Below are positions 51,671 to 60,656 of a stretch of DNA of 64,000 nucleotides, piece by piece. The notes beneath the pieces were generated by a model that worked only from the letters and a program-made list of their open reading frames with translations, was not told where the DNA came from and did no database searches. Within the stretch, counting starts at the first letter, position 1. Each line of letters starts with the position of its first letter. Made by a program: the position numbers and the translations under genes. This stretch comes from Bradyrhizobium jicamae (GTDB lineage Bacteria > Pseudomonadota > Alphaproteobacteria > Rhizobiales > Xanthobacteraceae), in the NCBI RefSeq assembly GCF_018130695.1, contig NZ_JAFCJX010000035.1:1-64000 (forward strand). Direction: 5' to 3'.

Positions 51671-54600
51671 CTATTCCTTCCGCCCGGCGAGCTGTTCCTT
51701 GAGCGCCGCGAGCTTGGCGAATGGCGAGTTCGGATCGATCGGCCGGTCGCGCTCGCGTGGGGCGCTGGAGGCGTAGGGGCGATGCGACGGGCCGCCCTCG
51801 CGCTTGTCGCGATCGCCCTTGCCGCGGAAATCGCGGCCGCCACGGTCGCGCTCGCCGCGATCCTTGCGTTCGCCGCGATCGCCGCCGAACTTGTTGTCGC
51901 GACGGCGCTCATTGTCGCGATCGCGTCCCTTGCCCTCGAAACGCTCGCGGCGCTGGCCGCGATCCTCACGCTGCGGTGCGCCCTCGGCGGGTGCGGCAGA
52001 AGCTTCCGCCGGCGCACCCTCGCGGGCTTTACGGAAATCCTGGTGGCGACGCGGCCGGCGATGATGCTCGCGCTTCTCGCCGCCCTCACCGCCCTCGGCC
52101 GGAGCAGCAGCCTGTGCACCTTCGGCAGGCTTGCCGTGATGGCGCGGGCGGTTGCGATCGTGATGACGCTGCGGACGGCGCTCTTCCGAGCGGCCGCCGG
52201 GACGCCAGACTTCGACGAGCTGCGGCTCGGCGGGCGCTGCAGCCTCAGTGGGCGCAGCTTCAGCGGCAACAGCTTCTGCGCTGGCGGTCTCAGCAGGGGC
52301 TTCAGCGGCGGCCTCTGCTGGCGCTTCAGCAGGGGTTTCAGGTGCGGCCTCGGCAGCAGGCTCCGGCGCGGCTTCTGCCGCAGGCTCCGGCTGCATCTCG
52401 ACGATGACGGGCGTCTCTTCGCTGGCGGCGGGCGTGAAGCCGACATCGGGCAGCAGCGCTGACGACGGTGCGGGATCACCGGAGACCGGAATCTCGGCGG
52501 CGGCTTCTGCAGCGGATGGTGCTTCCAGCGCGGCTTCAACAGCGTGCGCATCGGTGGCTTCCGCACTCGCCTCGACCGGCGGTGCATCGGCGGAGACAGT
52601 CTCCGTCACGACAGGCGCGGCCTCGACCGGCTTCGGCGGCAAGGGCGGGCGGCGGTCCATACGGTAGCCGAGCGCGCGCAGGATCGAGGCAAAATCCTCG
52701 CCGGCCGAACCGGTGAGCGAGGTCATCGCCTGCGTCACCACAAAGCCGCGGCCGTCGAAGGCGCCGGCGGGCTTGTCGCCTGGCGAGGTCTCGCGCCAGG
52801 CCAGCGCCGGGCGGATCAGATCGGCGAGCCGTTCCAGGATGTCGACGCGCACCGCGCGCTCGCCGCACTGGCGGTAGCCGAGCACGCGGTAGGCATCGCG
52901 CGGCAGGGTCTTGTCGACCGGGAACGAGGTGCGGCCCGATGACGCGAGGTGCTGCGCATTCGACAGCGCAGTCATGTCAACGTTGTCCTGCTTCTCCGCC
53001 CAGAGCAGCGAAGCCAGCGAGCGCGCCGCGGGCTTCAACAGCTGCGGAAAGTAGATGTGATAGGCGCCGAAGCGCACGCCATACTTGCGCAAGGTGGCGC
53101 GCGAGGGCTGGTCGAGATCCTTCATCTCGGCCTGGATCCTGGTGCGCTCAAGCACGCCGAGCGCTTCGACCAGCTGGAATGCGATGCCCCGCGCAATGCC
53201 CTGCAGATCCTCGGCCTTGGCGAGCTCGAACAGCGGGCCGAGCAACTTCTCGATATGCGTTTTGAGCCAGAGGTCGAGGCGGGTCTGCACGGCTTCGCGC
53301 GAGGCGCCGGTGAGGCGCTCGTCGGAGATGATGCGTAAGCGCGGATGCAGGGCATCCTCGGCGGCGACGAGCTTGGCCACCGCGTCGCCGGTCCAGCGGA
53401 TGGTGCCGTCGGAGGTCAGCACGAACTGGTCGTCCGGTGCTGCGCCCAATTTCTCGGCACGTGTATCGATCTCTTTCGCCAGCACTGCTTGCGCCGCCGC
53501 CTGCAGCGCTTTCGCGTCACTGCCGGCTTCCGCCGCATCTGGTGCAAAGGTGAAACCATCGAGCCGGCCGATCACATGGCCTTCCACGATCACTTCGCCG
53601 GTCTTGCCGATTTCCGTATTCAAAACTGAGTTCTCCCGCAGGCGGCGCATCAATACACTGGTCCGCCTGTCAACGAAACGCTCCGTGAGCCGTTCATGCA
53701 GCGCATCGGATAATTTATTTTCGAGGTCGCGCGTGATTCCCTGCCAATGATCCGGGTCGGACAGCCAGTCCGGCCGGTTGGCGACGAAGGTCCAGGTGCG
53801 GATCTGCGCGATCCGCCCCGACAGCGTATCGATATCGCCGTCGGTGCGATCAGCCTGGTCGACCTGGGCGGCAAACCATGCGTCCGGGATACGCCCCTTT
53901 TGCATCAGGAAGCCGTACAGCGTGGTCACAAGCTCGGCATGGGCCGCCGGTGAAAGCTTTCGATAGTCCGGGATCTGGCAGGCCTCCCAGAGGCGCTCCA
54001 CCTGGGCCGCGCCATGCGCCATGTCGCGCACATCGGCGTCGCGCGCGACGTGATCCAGCACACGCAGATCTTCCGCGATCGGCGCGCGCGTCAGCCCCTC
54101 GTAGCCGGGCGACAGCGCCAGCGAGACCTGCAACGCACCGAGCGAGGAGAAGTCGAGCTTCGAATTCCGCCACTGCAGCATTTTCACGCTGTCGAAGGTG
54201 TGGTTCTGCAGCGCATTGACGAGCTCGGGCTCGAACGGCGCACAGCGGCCTGTCGTCCCGAAGGTGCCGTTGCGCGTGGCGCGCCCGGCGCGGCCGGCGA
54301 TCTGCGCGAATTCGGCCGGCGTCAGCCTGCGGAACTGATAGCCGTCGTATTTGCGGTCGGAGGCGAAGGCGACGTGATCGACGTCGAGATTGAGGCCCAT
54401 GCCGACGGCGTCGGTGGCGACGAGATAATCGACATCGCCGTTCTGGAACATCGCCACTTGTGCGTTACGCGTGCGCGGCGACAGCGATCCCAGCACGACG
54501 GCCGCGCCGCCATGCTGGCGGCGGATCAGCTCGGCGATCGCATAGACTTCATCGGCCGAAAACGCGACGATCGCAGTGCGCCGCGGTTGCCGCGTGATCT

Positions 54601-55090
54601 TGCGGTCGCCGGCGAATTCGAGTTGCGACAGCCGCGGCCGCGTGATCATCGAGGCGCCCGGCAGCAGCCGCTCGATGATCGGACGCATCGTCGCGGCGCC
54701 CAGCAGCAGCGTCTCATCACGGCCGCGGCGATTGAGGATGCGGTCGGTGAAGACATGCCCGCGCTCCAGATCCGCCGCGATCTGGATTTCGTCGACCGCG
54801 AGGAACGAGACGTCGAGATCCCTGGGCATCGCCTCGACGGTCGAGACCCAGAAGCGCGGCGCCTTCGGCTTGATCTTCTCCTCGCCGGTGATCAGGGCTA
54901 CGCTCTCGACCCCCGTGCGATCGACGATCTTGTTGTAGACCTCGCGCGCCAAGAGCCGCAGCGGCAGGCCGATGATGCCGGACGAATGCCCAAGCATCCG
55001 CTCGATCGCCAGATGCGTCTTGCCGGTGTTGGTCGGGCCGAGAACGGCAGTGACGCCAGCGCCCGGCGCGCGGTCAGTTGAAAAAGGCAT
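51671..55090 (-). CDS. SUV3/MgpS-like superfamily 2 helicase with low-complexity tail
   Basis: A 1,139-residue protein. The Walker A motif is GPTNTGKT (18-25), motif II DEIQ (100-103), and motif VI QIAGRAGR (near 270), as in mitochondrial SUV3 RNA helicase. Helicase and accessory domains run to about residue 820. The last 320 residues are first Ala/Glu/Pro-rich and then a long Arg/Asp/Lys/Gly-rich region like an RNA-binding tail (DRGERDRGGRDFRGKGDR). It probably unwinds structured RNA. It is followed by an S4-domain gene, also RNA-related. Confidence 0.9.
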   Translation of the reverse strand: MPFSTDRAPGAGVTAVLGPTNTGKTHLAIERMLGHSSGIIGLPLRLLAREVYNKIVDRTGVESVALITGEEKIKPKAPRFWVSTVEAMPRDLDVSFLAVDEIQIAADLERGHVFTDRILNRRGRDETLLLGAATMRPIIERLLPGASMITRPRLSQLEFAGDRKITRQPRRTAIVAFSADEVYAIAELIRRQHGGAAVVLGSLSPRTRNAQVAMFQNGDVDYLVATDAVGMGLNLDVDHVAFASDRKYDGYQFRRLTPAEFAQIAGRAGRATRNGTFGTTGRCAPFEPELVNALQNHTFDSVKMLQWRNSKLDFSSLGALQVSLALSPGYEGLTRAPIAEDLRVLDHVARDADVRDMAHGAAQVERLWEACQIPDYRKLSPAAHAELVTTLYGFLMQKGRIPDAWFAAQVDQADRTDGDIDTLSGRIAQIRTWTFVANRPDWLSDPDHWQGITRDLENKLSDALHERLTERFVDRRTSVLMRRLRENSVLNTEIGKTGEVIVEGHVIGRLDGFTFAPDAAEAGSDAKALQAAAQAVLAKEIDTRAEKLGAAPDDQFVLTSDGTIRWTGDAVAKLVAAEDALHPRLRIISDERLTGASREAVQTRLDLWLKTHIEKLLGPLFELAKAEDLQGIARGIAFQLVEALGVLERTRIQAEMKDLDQPSRATLRKYGVRFGAYHIYFPQLLKPAARSLASLLWAEKQDNVDMTALSNAQHLASSGRTSFPVDKTLPRDAYRVLGYRQCGERAVRVDILERLADLIRPALAWRETSPGDKPAGAFDGRGFVVTQAMTSLTGSAGEDFASILRALGYRMDRRPPLPPKPVEAAPVVTETVSADAPPVEASAEATDAHAVEAALEAPSAAEAAAEIPVSGDPAPSSALLPDVGFTPAASEETPVIVEMQPEPAAEAAPEPAAEAAPETPAEAPAEAAAEAPAETASAEAVAAEAAPTEAAAPAEPQLVEVWRPGGRSEERRPQRHHDRNRPRHHGKPAEGAQAAAPAEGGEGGEKREHHRRPRRHQDFRKAREGAPAEASAAPAEGAPQREDRGQRRERFEGKGRDRDNERRRDNKFGGDRGERKDRGERDRGGRDFRGKGDRDKREGGPSHRPYASSAPRERDRPIDPNSPFAKLAALKEQLAGRKE

Positions 55091-55400
55091 GTTTTGCAGG
55101 TGTTTTTGACGTCGCGGAGGTCTGTTGCTGTTTCATAATGCGACGCAGATTGCCGCGTTCGGTAAGCTTCGGAACGAGTCTAGAACGAATCGCGGCCGAA
55201 TCGCTGACTCCATTCCATGTCCATTTCGTTCACCGCAACATCTCGCGTAGGGTCAAATGCGGCGGCACTAGATCAAGTTTGCGAGGGCTGCACAAGCGAC
55301 GGATATAGGTGCGATTTCCTTAAAGTCCCGCGAGGGCGGAGTCGAATCAGAAGCAGGCAAGAGTCAACCGGATTCCTCTGCCGCCGCGATCCGGGTTTCA
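55091..55400. other. intergenic region upstream of the helicase gene
   Basis: About 310 bp before the repeat at 55401. No gene is supported. It should contain the helicase promoter; no clear consensus was found. Confidence 0.5.
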
Positions 55401-55540
55401 CCTCGCCCCGCTTGCGGGGAGAGGTCGGCGCGAAGCGCCGGGTGAGGGGGACTCTCCGCGAGCACGGTGCGTGGAGAGCCCCCCTCACCCGGCTCGCATC
55501 TCACGATGCGATCCGGCCTCTCCCCGCAAGCGGGGCGAGG
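55401..55540. repeat. large nested palindrome
   Basis: Outer arms are CCTCGCCCCGCTTGCGGGG and its mirror CCCCGCAAGCGGGGCGAGG. Inner arms are GAGGGGGACTCTCC and GGAGAGCCCCCCTC. The whole can form a long cruciform between the DUF3108 gene stop and the helicase promoter region. Confidence 0.9.
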
Positions 55541-55549
55541 CTACGTGAG

Positions 55550-56401
55550 CTACTGCGTCTTCGCCACCCGGGGCGGCGCGGCTGTGGTCACAAAACTGGT
55601 CGCCTCCAGCATGGCCTGGCCGAATGGGGTCGGAATCGTCATGCGGAACGGCACCAGGATGCGGGTTCCGGCGATCGGCACGAAGGCGATCTCGATATTG
55701 CGCTGCTGGGCCAGGTACTTCACCACCGGGCGATCCGGGATGTAGCCGGCGATCGGCGTGAAATAGACCGCGCAGACCAGCGCCGGGCCGTGATAGCCGC
55801 GCTCGGCCTTGACGGTCTCGACCCGCTTGAAATCGAGCTTGAGGTCGTAGCGCATGCGGCCGTCGAACACGCCGGCGCCGGTGCGGCAGGAATCCGGGCT
55901 CATCAGCTCGGCATTGCCGGGCACGCGCAGCATCGAGCCGGTCATCGGATCGTAGACGCCCTTGCGATGCGCCTCGGTGACCGGGATGCGGTCGGCATCG
56001 ACCGGCGGCTCCGGCTCGATCGCATAATCCTTGATATTTCCGCCCGCGAGCACCATGCGGATGGTCTCGCCCTTCTTGGCGGTGGTGGTGGTCGCGGTGT
56101 AGCTCGTTGCCACCAGCGCGCCGTTGACGACCCGGCCCTGCGAGGCACCCGTGCCGGTGCCGCCGGAAAACGCTTTCAGCAGCCCGGCCGTCCCCCCTTG
56201 GGCGGACGCCGAGAACACGTCATCTCCGATTTCGATGGTCCAGGAGCCCTTGCCGACCGGAATTCCGGCCAGCGAAGCCTCATACTGCGCATCCAGCCGC
56301 CCCTGGGCTGCCGCCCCGCCGGGGGCGAGCCACAGCATCGCCCCGGCGCACAGCGCCGCGAGCCGCCCGATCATGGGCCAAAAGGCAATCCTGGTAGTCA
56401 C
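55550..56401 (-). CDS. DUF3108-domain exported protein
   Basis: A 283-residue protein with a signal peptide (LAALCAGAMLWLAPGGAAAQ). The DUF3108 beta-rich domain follows (LDAQYEASLAGIPVGKGSWTI, ALVCAVYFTPIAGY). DUF3108 proteins are periplasmic, possibly lipid- or envelope-linked, of unknown function. The start is GTG 56401 or ATG 56374. It is divergent from rpmB, a neighbourhood I recall as conserved in the family. Confidence 0.85.
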   Translation of the reverse strand: MTTRIAFWPMIGRLAALCAGAMLWLAPGGAAAQGRLDAQYEASLAGIPVGKGSWTIEIGDDVFSASAQGGTAGLLKAFSGGTGTGASQGRVVNGALVATSYTATTTTAKKGETIRMVLAGGNIKDYAIEPEPPVDADRIPVTEAHRKGVYDPMTGSMLRVPGNAELMSPDSCRTGAGVFDGRMRYDLKLDFKRVETVKAERGYHGPALVCAVYFTPIAGYIPDRPVVKYLAQQRNIEIAFVPIAGTRILVPFRMTIPTPFGQAMLEATSFVTTAAPPRVAKTQ

Positions 56402-56721
56402 GAAGCTGACGGTCCTGCTATTCCAGCGCGAGCGTCCTGGTCATTTAGGCAGCCAAACCGGCCGGACAACGCTCTTATTGTATGGGAACCCGTTCTGAGC
56501 GGGGAATACGCCCTTTATATGGTGCCTGACCGGGGCGTTAAGTGGCTGGAACGCCTTATGAACCGCGTTTTTCCGCACCCCGGCGCCCGCCATTAAACCT
56601 TGACGCTCCGCCCCATCCACCCTATACACCCGCGGTTCCTGGAAATGGACACGATTTACAACCCCCGCGCGGCGTGCGGCGCGCACGCTTTTGGCGGCGG
56701 GGATGGAAGAGGATTTGCAAC

Positions 56722-57030
56722 ATGTCTCGGCGCTGCGAACTGACGGCCAAGGGCCCCCTGACCGGCCACAAGGTGAGCCACTCCAACATCAAGACCAAGC
56801 GGCGCTTCCTGCCGAACCTGACCAACGTCACGTTCATCTCGGAAGCCCTCGGCCGCAACGTGCGCCTGCGCGTCTCGACCAATGCGCTGAAGAGCGTCGA
56901 CCACAATGGCGGCCTCGACGCCTATTTGATCAAGGCCAAGGCCGACGTCCTCTCGCCCCGCGCGCTGGATCTCAAGCGCGCCATCGAGAAGAAGGTCGGC
57001 AAGCCGGCGCCGGTGAAGAAGGCGAGCTGA
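56722..57030 (+). CDS. rpmB: 50S ribosomal protein L28
   Basis: A 102-residue ribosomal protein of the alphaproteobacterial L28 length class. It opens with MSRRCELTAKGPLTGHKVSH and contains NIKTKRRFLPNL and ALGRNVRLRVSTNALKSVD. ATG at 56722 has GAGG ten bases upstream; the frame before it is unrelated. L28 binds 23S rRNA in the large subunit. A strong terminator follows. Confidence 0.97.
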   Translation: MSRRCELTAKGPLTGHKVSHSNIKTKRRFLPNLTNVTFISEALGRNVRLRVSTNALKSVDHNGGLDAYLIKAKADVLSPRALDLKRAIEKKVGKPAPVKKAS

Positions 57031-57066
57031 GTTAGCTGCAGCGCGACAAGCGCGGAGAGAGTTTTG

Positions 57067-57096
57067 AACGGCCGGGTCGAAGGACCCGGCCGTTTT
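57067..57096 (+). terminator. rho-independent terminator of rpmB
   Basis: AACGGCCGGGTC-gaag-GACCCGGCCGTT, a twelve-base stem, followed by TTTTGTTT on the plus strand 36 bp after the rpmB stop. Confidence 0.95.
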
Positions 57097-57130
57097 TGTT
57101 TGGGCAAGACCGACTAGCACGCGTGCAAAG

Positions 57131-57850
57131 TCACTCGTGCTCACGCCAAATACGCCTCGCCAATGAAGGCATCGAACGTAAGATGATCTTCTTGTCTTCG
57201 CTCTGGAAGCGCTCCATCTGCGCACGGTGAAGCATTGCCAAGACGAAGTTCGTTGCCTCAGCTGTTTTGACGAGCGCGTTGGCCAACTTTACTGCGGTCG
57301 CTTCGTCATACGTTAGCCGACCGAGCGCAGTCTTCATTTCAAGGTCTCTAACAGTGCGCCCGTGAACTCCCGCAGACAGTTCGCTGTACAAACTGCTCAC
57401 GTTGTTGAACACCGAGTACTGATCCCCGATCTCGAAAAAAGTCGGGTGAGCCTTCCCGTATTCGATCAGAGCATCGATGGTCATAAACCACTTTGCCTCA
57501 CGGTTCATCCTGTGAAATTCGATTGGATGATCCAAGAAATACAAATGCCTTAGGACGTTCTCCAAAATTCCCCGTGTTAGCAGAGTTGCGGGCTTTCCAA
57601 ATCCCATCAACACCTGAGGCAAGACTTGAAGCGCGTCGGACGCTATCTCTTCAACGAAGACACTTCCATGTGGCGGAAGCCCCTTCAAGCGAAAGCGCCA
57701 CAGGATCAAGCTGTAGGTTGAACTGTGAATTCGTCGTGCAGTTTGGACGACTGTTGCATGCGGGCTCTTTGCAACAACGCCTTTCCCCTGGAGAAACGAA
57801 AGCACCGAGGCAAAATCGCTCGCAATGCTGGGAATTGGCTTGTTTGCCAT
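57131..57850 (-). CDS. unrecognised helical protein of a three-gene ParA cassette
   Basis: A 239-residue protein, mainly helical. The segment RGILENVLRHLYFLDHPIEFHRMNRE and the later LYSELSAGVHGRT recall DUF5677/HEPN-like helical proteins, and RHLYFLDH fits a loose Rx4-6H spacing; this is weak evidence. Its ATG at 57850 shares a base with the stop of the 172-residue gene upstream, so the two are translationally coupled. Base composition is visibly less GC-rich than in the ribosomal and helicase genes. It ends the cassette, facing the rpmB terminator. Confidence 0.8.
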   Translation of the reverse strand: MANKPIPSIASDFASVLSFLQGKGVVAKSPHATVVQTARRIHSSTYSLILWRFRLKGLPPHGSVFVEEIASDALQVLPQVLMGFGKPATLLTRGILENVLRHLYFLDHPIEFHRMNREAKWFMTIDALIEYGKAHPTFFEIGDQYSVFNNVSSLYSELSAGVHGRTVRDLEMKTALGRLTYDEATAVKLANALVKTAEATNFVLAMLHRAQMERFQSEDKKIILRSMPSLARRIWREHE

Positions 57851-58368
57851 TAAAGCTCGATGCCCTTGATGATGCGCTCCCACTTAGAGAAGAAGCTGCG
57901 GCGCTCCGATGCTTTCGCGGGCCGGTCTAACTGACCGAAGGCTTCGCGCATCGAAACCTCCAGTTTGTCGCGCGTACCGCTTTGCTCAAGATATTCGATT
58001 ATTCTCGCGGCAATATCGCCTCTAGACATCTTGTCCCAACGGTACGCCCTCATATGCGGAACAACTCGCGATGCAAATTCCGCAAGATCGAGATTTGTTG
58101 GAAAGAACTTTTTGTCACGTAACAGATCGAATAGGTGCATCTGTTCGAGACCACGACTTTTCCGAGGCCCGATCTTCGAAGACGAGACATTAGTCTCCGA
58201 GTTTTCAACGAGGCGAAGATAGGCTTCTACAATTGGGACAAACGAATGAGCCTCGTAGGAAGCCAGATTACGAAACTCCCACAAGTCCTGCCTTGAGTAG
58301 CCGGCCGCCACCGAAACGACTTTTCGTACGAAAGTCAGCCATGCTTTGTGCGACTTCTCTGGAGCCAA
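57850..58368 (-). CDS. unrecognised protein of a three-gene ParA cassette
   Basis: A 172-residue protein without signal or membrane segments and no recognised domain. Features are an N-terminal helical part (SRQDLWEFRNLASYEAHSF), a middle with MHLFDLLRDKKFFPTNLDL, and a basic end (KASERRSFFSKWERIIKGIEL). It starts three bases after the ParA stop and shares one base with the next gene. The tight packing says the three proteins act together. It could be the partner that links the ATPase to its target, as ParB-like proteins do, but no ParB motif is seen. Confidence 0.8.
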   Translation of the reverse strand: MAPEKSHKAWLTFVRKVVSVAAGYSRQDLWEFRNLASYEAHSFVPIVEAYLRLVENSETNVSSSKIGPRKSRGLEQMHLFDLLRDKKFFPTNLDLAEFASRVVPHMRAYRWDKMSRGDIAARIIEYLEQSGTRDKLEVSMREAFGQLDRPAKASERRSFFSKWERIIKGIEL

Positions 58369-58371
58369 CGA

Positions 58372-59229
58372 CTAGCCTCCGGTCCGATTTAGAAATTCTT
58401 GGGCAATCCCCACCATCTGCAGCTTAATCTTTTGAGGAGTCTTGCGAAACAGAAAAGCAGGCGAATGCGCCGTTACGGACTCAGCGACGTCTGTTGATAG
58501 ACTGAGCCAATCTGCAAAGACTGCCCCTTTCCGATTTCTTCTGAGATCGTCCATTAATTCCTTCATCGCTCGCGGTGCTGGGTTTCTTACCATGGTGAAC
58601 ACGAGTCCGACCTGTTCAATTTTCATACCCGCATCGTCGGTAAATTCAGAGATGTAACGCTCGAGCAGCGGAAGACCGATTACGGATAAAGGGTCCGGCC
58701 TTATCGGCACGATATACTTGTCGCTGGCGAGTATTGCCGCCTGCGTGAAAAATGAAATCGTGGGCGGACAGTCGATAATTACGTAGTCATAGCCCTTTGC
58801 CTTCTCGTGCAGATACGCCTTCAACTTATTCTCAGTTTGTCTCGATGAGTGTTCGAGCTCAACCAAGGCTAGAGTCGAAGGCAGCAAGTCGAGTTTCCCG
58901 CGACCCGTACCTCGGTCAAATATCTTTAGTGTGCAGTCGTGGAGCGGCATCTTGCTCTTGTTTATTGGCTTTGCCGTCCCCACGACCGTATTGATTGGCC
59001 CTGGCTTCTTCGGAATGAAAATATCGCGAAGTGTACCTTTCTTTGGATCATTCAAATGAGCCAAGTAGACCTTATCCTCCAAGAGATAGGTCGTCGCATT
59101 GAATTGAGGATCTCCGTCGACTAGCAGGACTTTTTTGTGATGCTCGAATCCAAGAGCGTACGCGATGTTCACCGCCAACGTCGTCTTGGCCACACCACCC
59201 TTCATATTCATGAACGAAACGATTTGCAT
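58372..59229 (-). CDS. ParA/Soj-type ATPase, first gene of a three-gene cassette
   Basis: A 285-residue MinD/ParA-family ATPase. The deviant Walker A is KGGVAKTT at 10-17 after IVSFMN. VLLVDGDPQFNATTYLL is the A' region, and VIIDCPPTISFFTQAAI is the Walker B region. ATG at 59229 has GGAG seven bases upstream. ParA proteins move DNA or protein cargo, but chromosomal parA genes have a parB neighbour, and this has none. The gene is less GC-rich than its surroundings and heads a tightly coupled trio, so it is probably a horizontally acquired, perhaps defensive or plasmid-derived module. Confidence 0.92.
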   Translation of the reverse strand: MQIVSFMNMKGGVAKTTLAVNIAYALGFEHHKKVLLVDGDPQFNATTYLLEDKVYLAHLNDPKKGTLRDIFIPKKPGPINTVVGTAKPINKSKMPLHDCTLKIFDRGTGRGKLDLLPSTLALVELEHSSRQTENKLKAYLHEKAKGYDYVIIDCPPTISFFTQAAILASDKYIVPIRPDPLSVIGLPLLERYISEFTDDAGMKIEQVGLVFTMVRNPAPRAMKELMDDLRRNRKGAVFADWLSLSTDVAESVTAHSPAFLFRKTPQKIKLQMVGIAQEFLNRTGG

Positions 59230-59325
59230 GGAAGTCTCCAAGTAAGGAAATGCACATCCTAAAGGAGCATCTCGGCTTAATCTACGCGTTATGCGTGCTT
59301 TTCCTCGCTTTCATGCCTATTGCCC

Positions 59326-59751
59326 TCACCTCTCCTCCGTCGGATGCACCCATTTGTACGGCGTGATCTGCTGGTGCTCGGTCAGCTTGATCATGCGCGT
59401 CGGCGGAGCGTAGCGGCGGGTGCGGCAGTTGCGGCATTTCAGCGACGCCTCCAGCTTCCAGATCTCGGTGTCACGCGGGCGGCGGATGTCGGATAGCGGC
59501 AGGCTCGCGCGGGTCTTGCAGCGGCTGCACTCGACTTCGAGGAAGCGATAGCCGCCGTTGATGCATTGCCCGATGGTTGGTGACGGCTGCGCCGGGCCGC
59601 CATAGCCTTCCATCCGCACCGACCAGGCTTCGGCTTCCGCGGCGTCCGCAATGCTGATCGCGAGCTTCGCATCGCGCCGCGCCTGCTCGGCGCGCATGTT
59701 GGCGCCCATGATGCGGCTGCCCCAGATCACCTCGCGCGACTTCGTGCTCAT
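59326..59751 (-). CDS. zinc-ribbon hypothetical protein
   Basis: A 141-residue protein. Two CxxC pairs (ECSRCKT and LKCRNCRT, about 31 residues apart) form a likely zinc ribbon at about 75-115. The N-terminal part is helical and Ala/Arg-rich. It is divergent from an SRAP pseudogene, an association I recall from related genomes. Function unknown; nucleic-acid binding is the usual role for such ribbons. GC content returns to the local average here. Confidence 0.8.
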   Translation of the reverse strand: MSTKSREVIWGSRIMGANMRAEQARRDAKLAISIADAAEAEAWSVRMEGYGGPAQPSPTIGQCINGGYRFLEVECSRCKTRASLPLSDIRRPRDTEIWKLEASLKCRNCRTRRYAPPTRMIKLTEHQQITPYKWVHPTEER

Positions 59752-59839
59752 GGCGGAGCATTACAGCGGCTCTTGAAGCCACTCGCAACGCCACTAGAAT
59801 TAGAGGGTACGCAAGACCTCACACAACACGGCTTGGTCA

Positions 59840-60500
59840 ATGTGCAATCTGTATTCGATCACCACGAATTAGGAGGCGATCCAGCGGCTGTTCCGCGTGG
59901 TCAATCGCTACGTCGGCAATCTGCCGCCGATGACCGGCGTGTTCCCGGATTTTCCGGCGCCGGTGATCCGCGGCAACGGTGACGCGCGCGAGATGGTGCT
60001 GATGCGCTGGGGCATGCCGCCGCCGCCGCGCACCGGCGGGCCGCCGGTCACCAACATCCGCAACACCTCCTCGCCGCACTGGCGCGGCTGGCTGAAGGAG
60101 GAGCACCGCTGCCTGGTGCCGCTGAACAGCTTTGCCGAATACGCGCCGGAGCCGAACCCGGCAACGAAGAAGGACGTCGTCTGGTTCGCACTGAACGACG
60201 ACCGTCCGCTCTGCGCCTTCGCCGGCATCTGGACCGAGTTCAGGGGCGATCGAGGCACCAAGTCGAAGCCGATCCCCGGGGCCGCATCTGGTCTACGGCT
60301 TCCTCACCACGGTGCCGAATGCGGTGGTCGGGCCGATCCACGAGAAGGCGATGCCCGTCATCCTCACCACTGATGAGGAGCACGACGTGTGGCTGCGCGC
60401 GCCGTGGAGCGAAGCCAAGGCGCTGCAGCGGCCGCTTGATGATGACGCGCTGAAAATCGTGATGCGCGGCGAGGACAAGGAAGACAAGGTCGCGGCGTGA
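59840..60500 (+). pseudogene. SRAP (YedK/HMCES-like) gene, disrupted by a nonsense codon and a frameshift
   Basis: SRAP proteins crosslink to abasic sites in single-stranded DNA through Cys 2. Here MCNLYSITTN starts normally at 59840, with Cys 2 kept, then TAG stands at 59870-59872 where other members have Gln or Lys. The frame goes on with NRYVGNLPPM, MRWGMPPPPRTGGPPVTNIR and PLNSFAEYAPEPNP. At the GGGG run 60278-60281 one extra G shifts the frame. HLVYGFLTTVPNAVV, then AMPVILTTDEEHDVWL, continue in the other frame to 60500. Two independent lesions make a real pseudogene likely. Confidence 0.88.
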
Positions 60501-60656
60501 GGCGTTCGCGGTTGAGTTCCTTCATTGGGTATTCCCGATGTCTGAGGTCACGAGGCCGTGCGCAGGGTTCCTTCGTGACTTCGATCACTGCGGCCGAATG
60601 ACACGCCTTGCATGATGGCGCCGGTGACATCAGTCATCGCTCACATTGGAGGCAAC

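Noticed and set aside
55300..55400. GAGTCGAATC, resembling a tRNA T-arm
   Set aside because: No acceptor, D or anticodon stems can be built around it.
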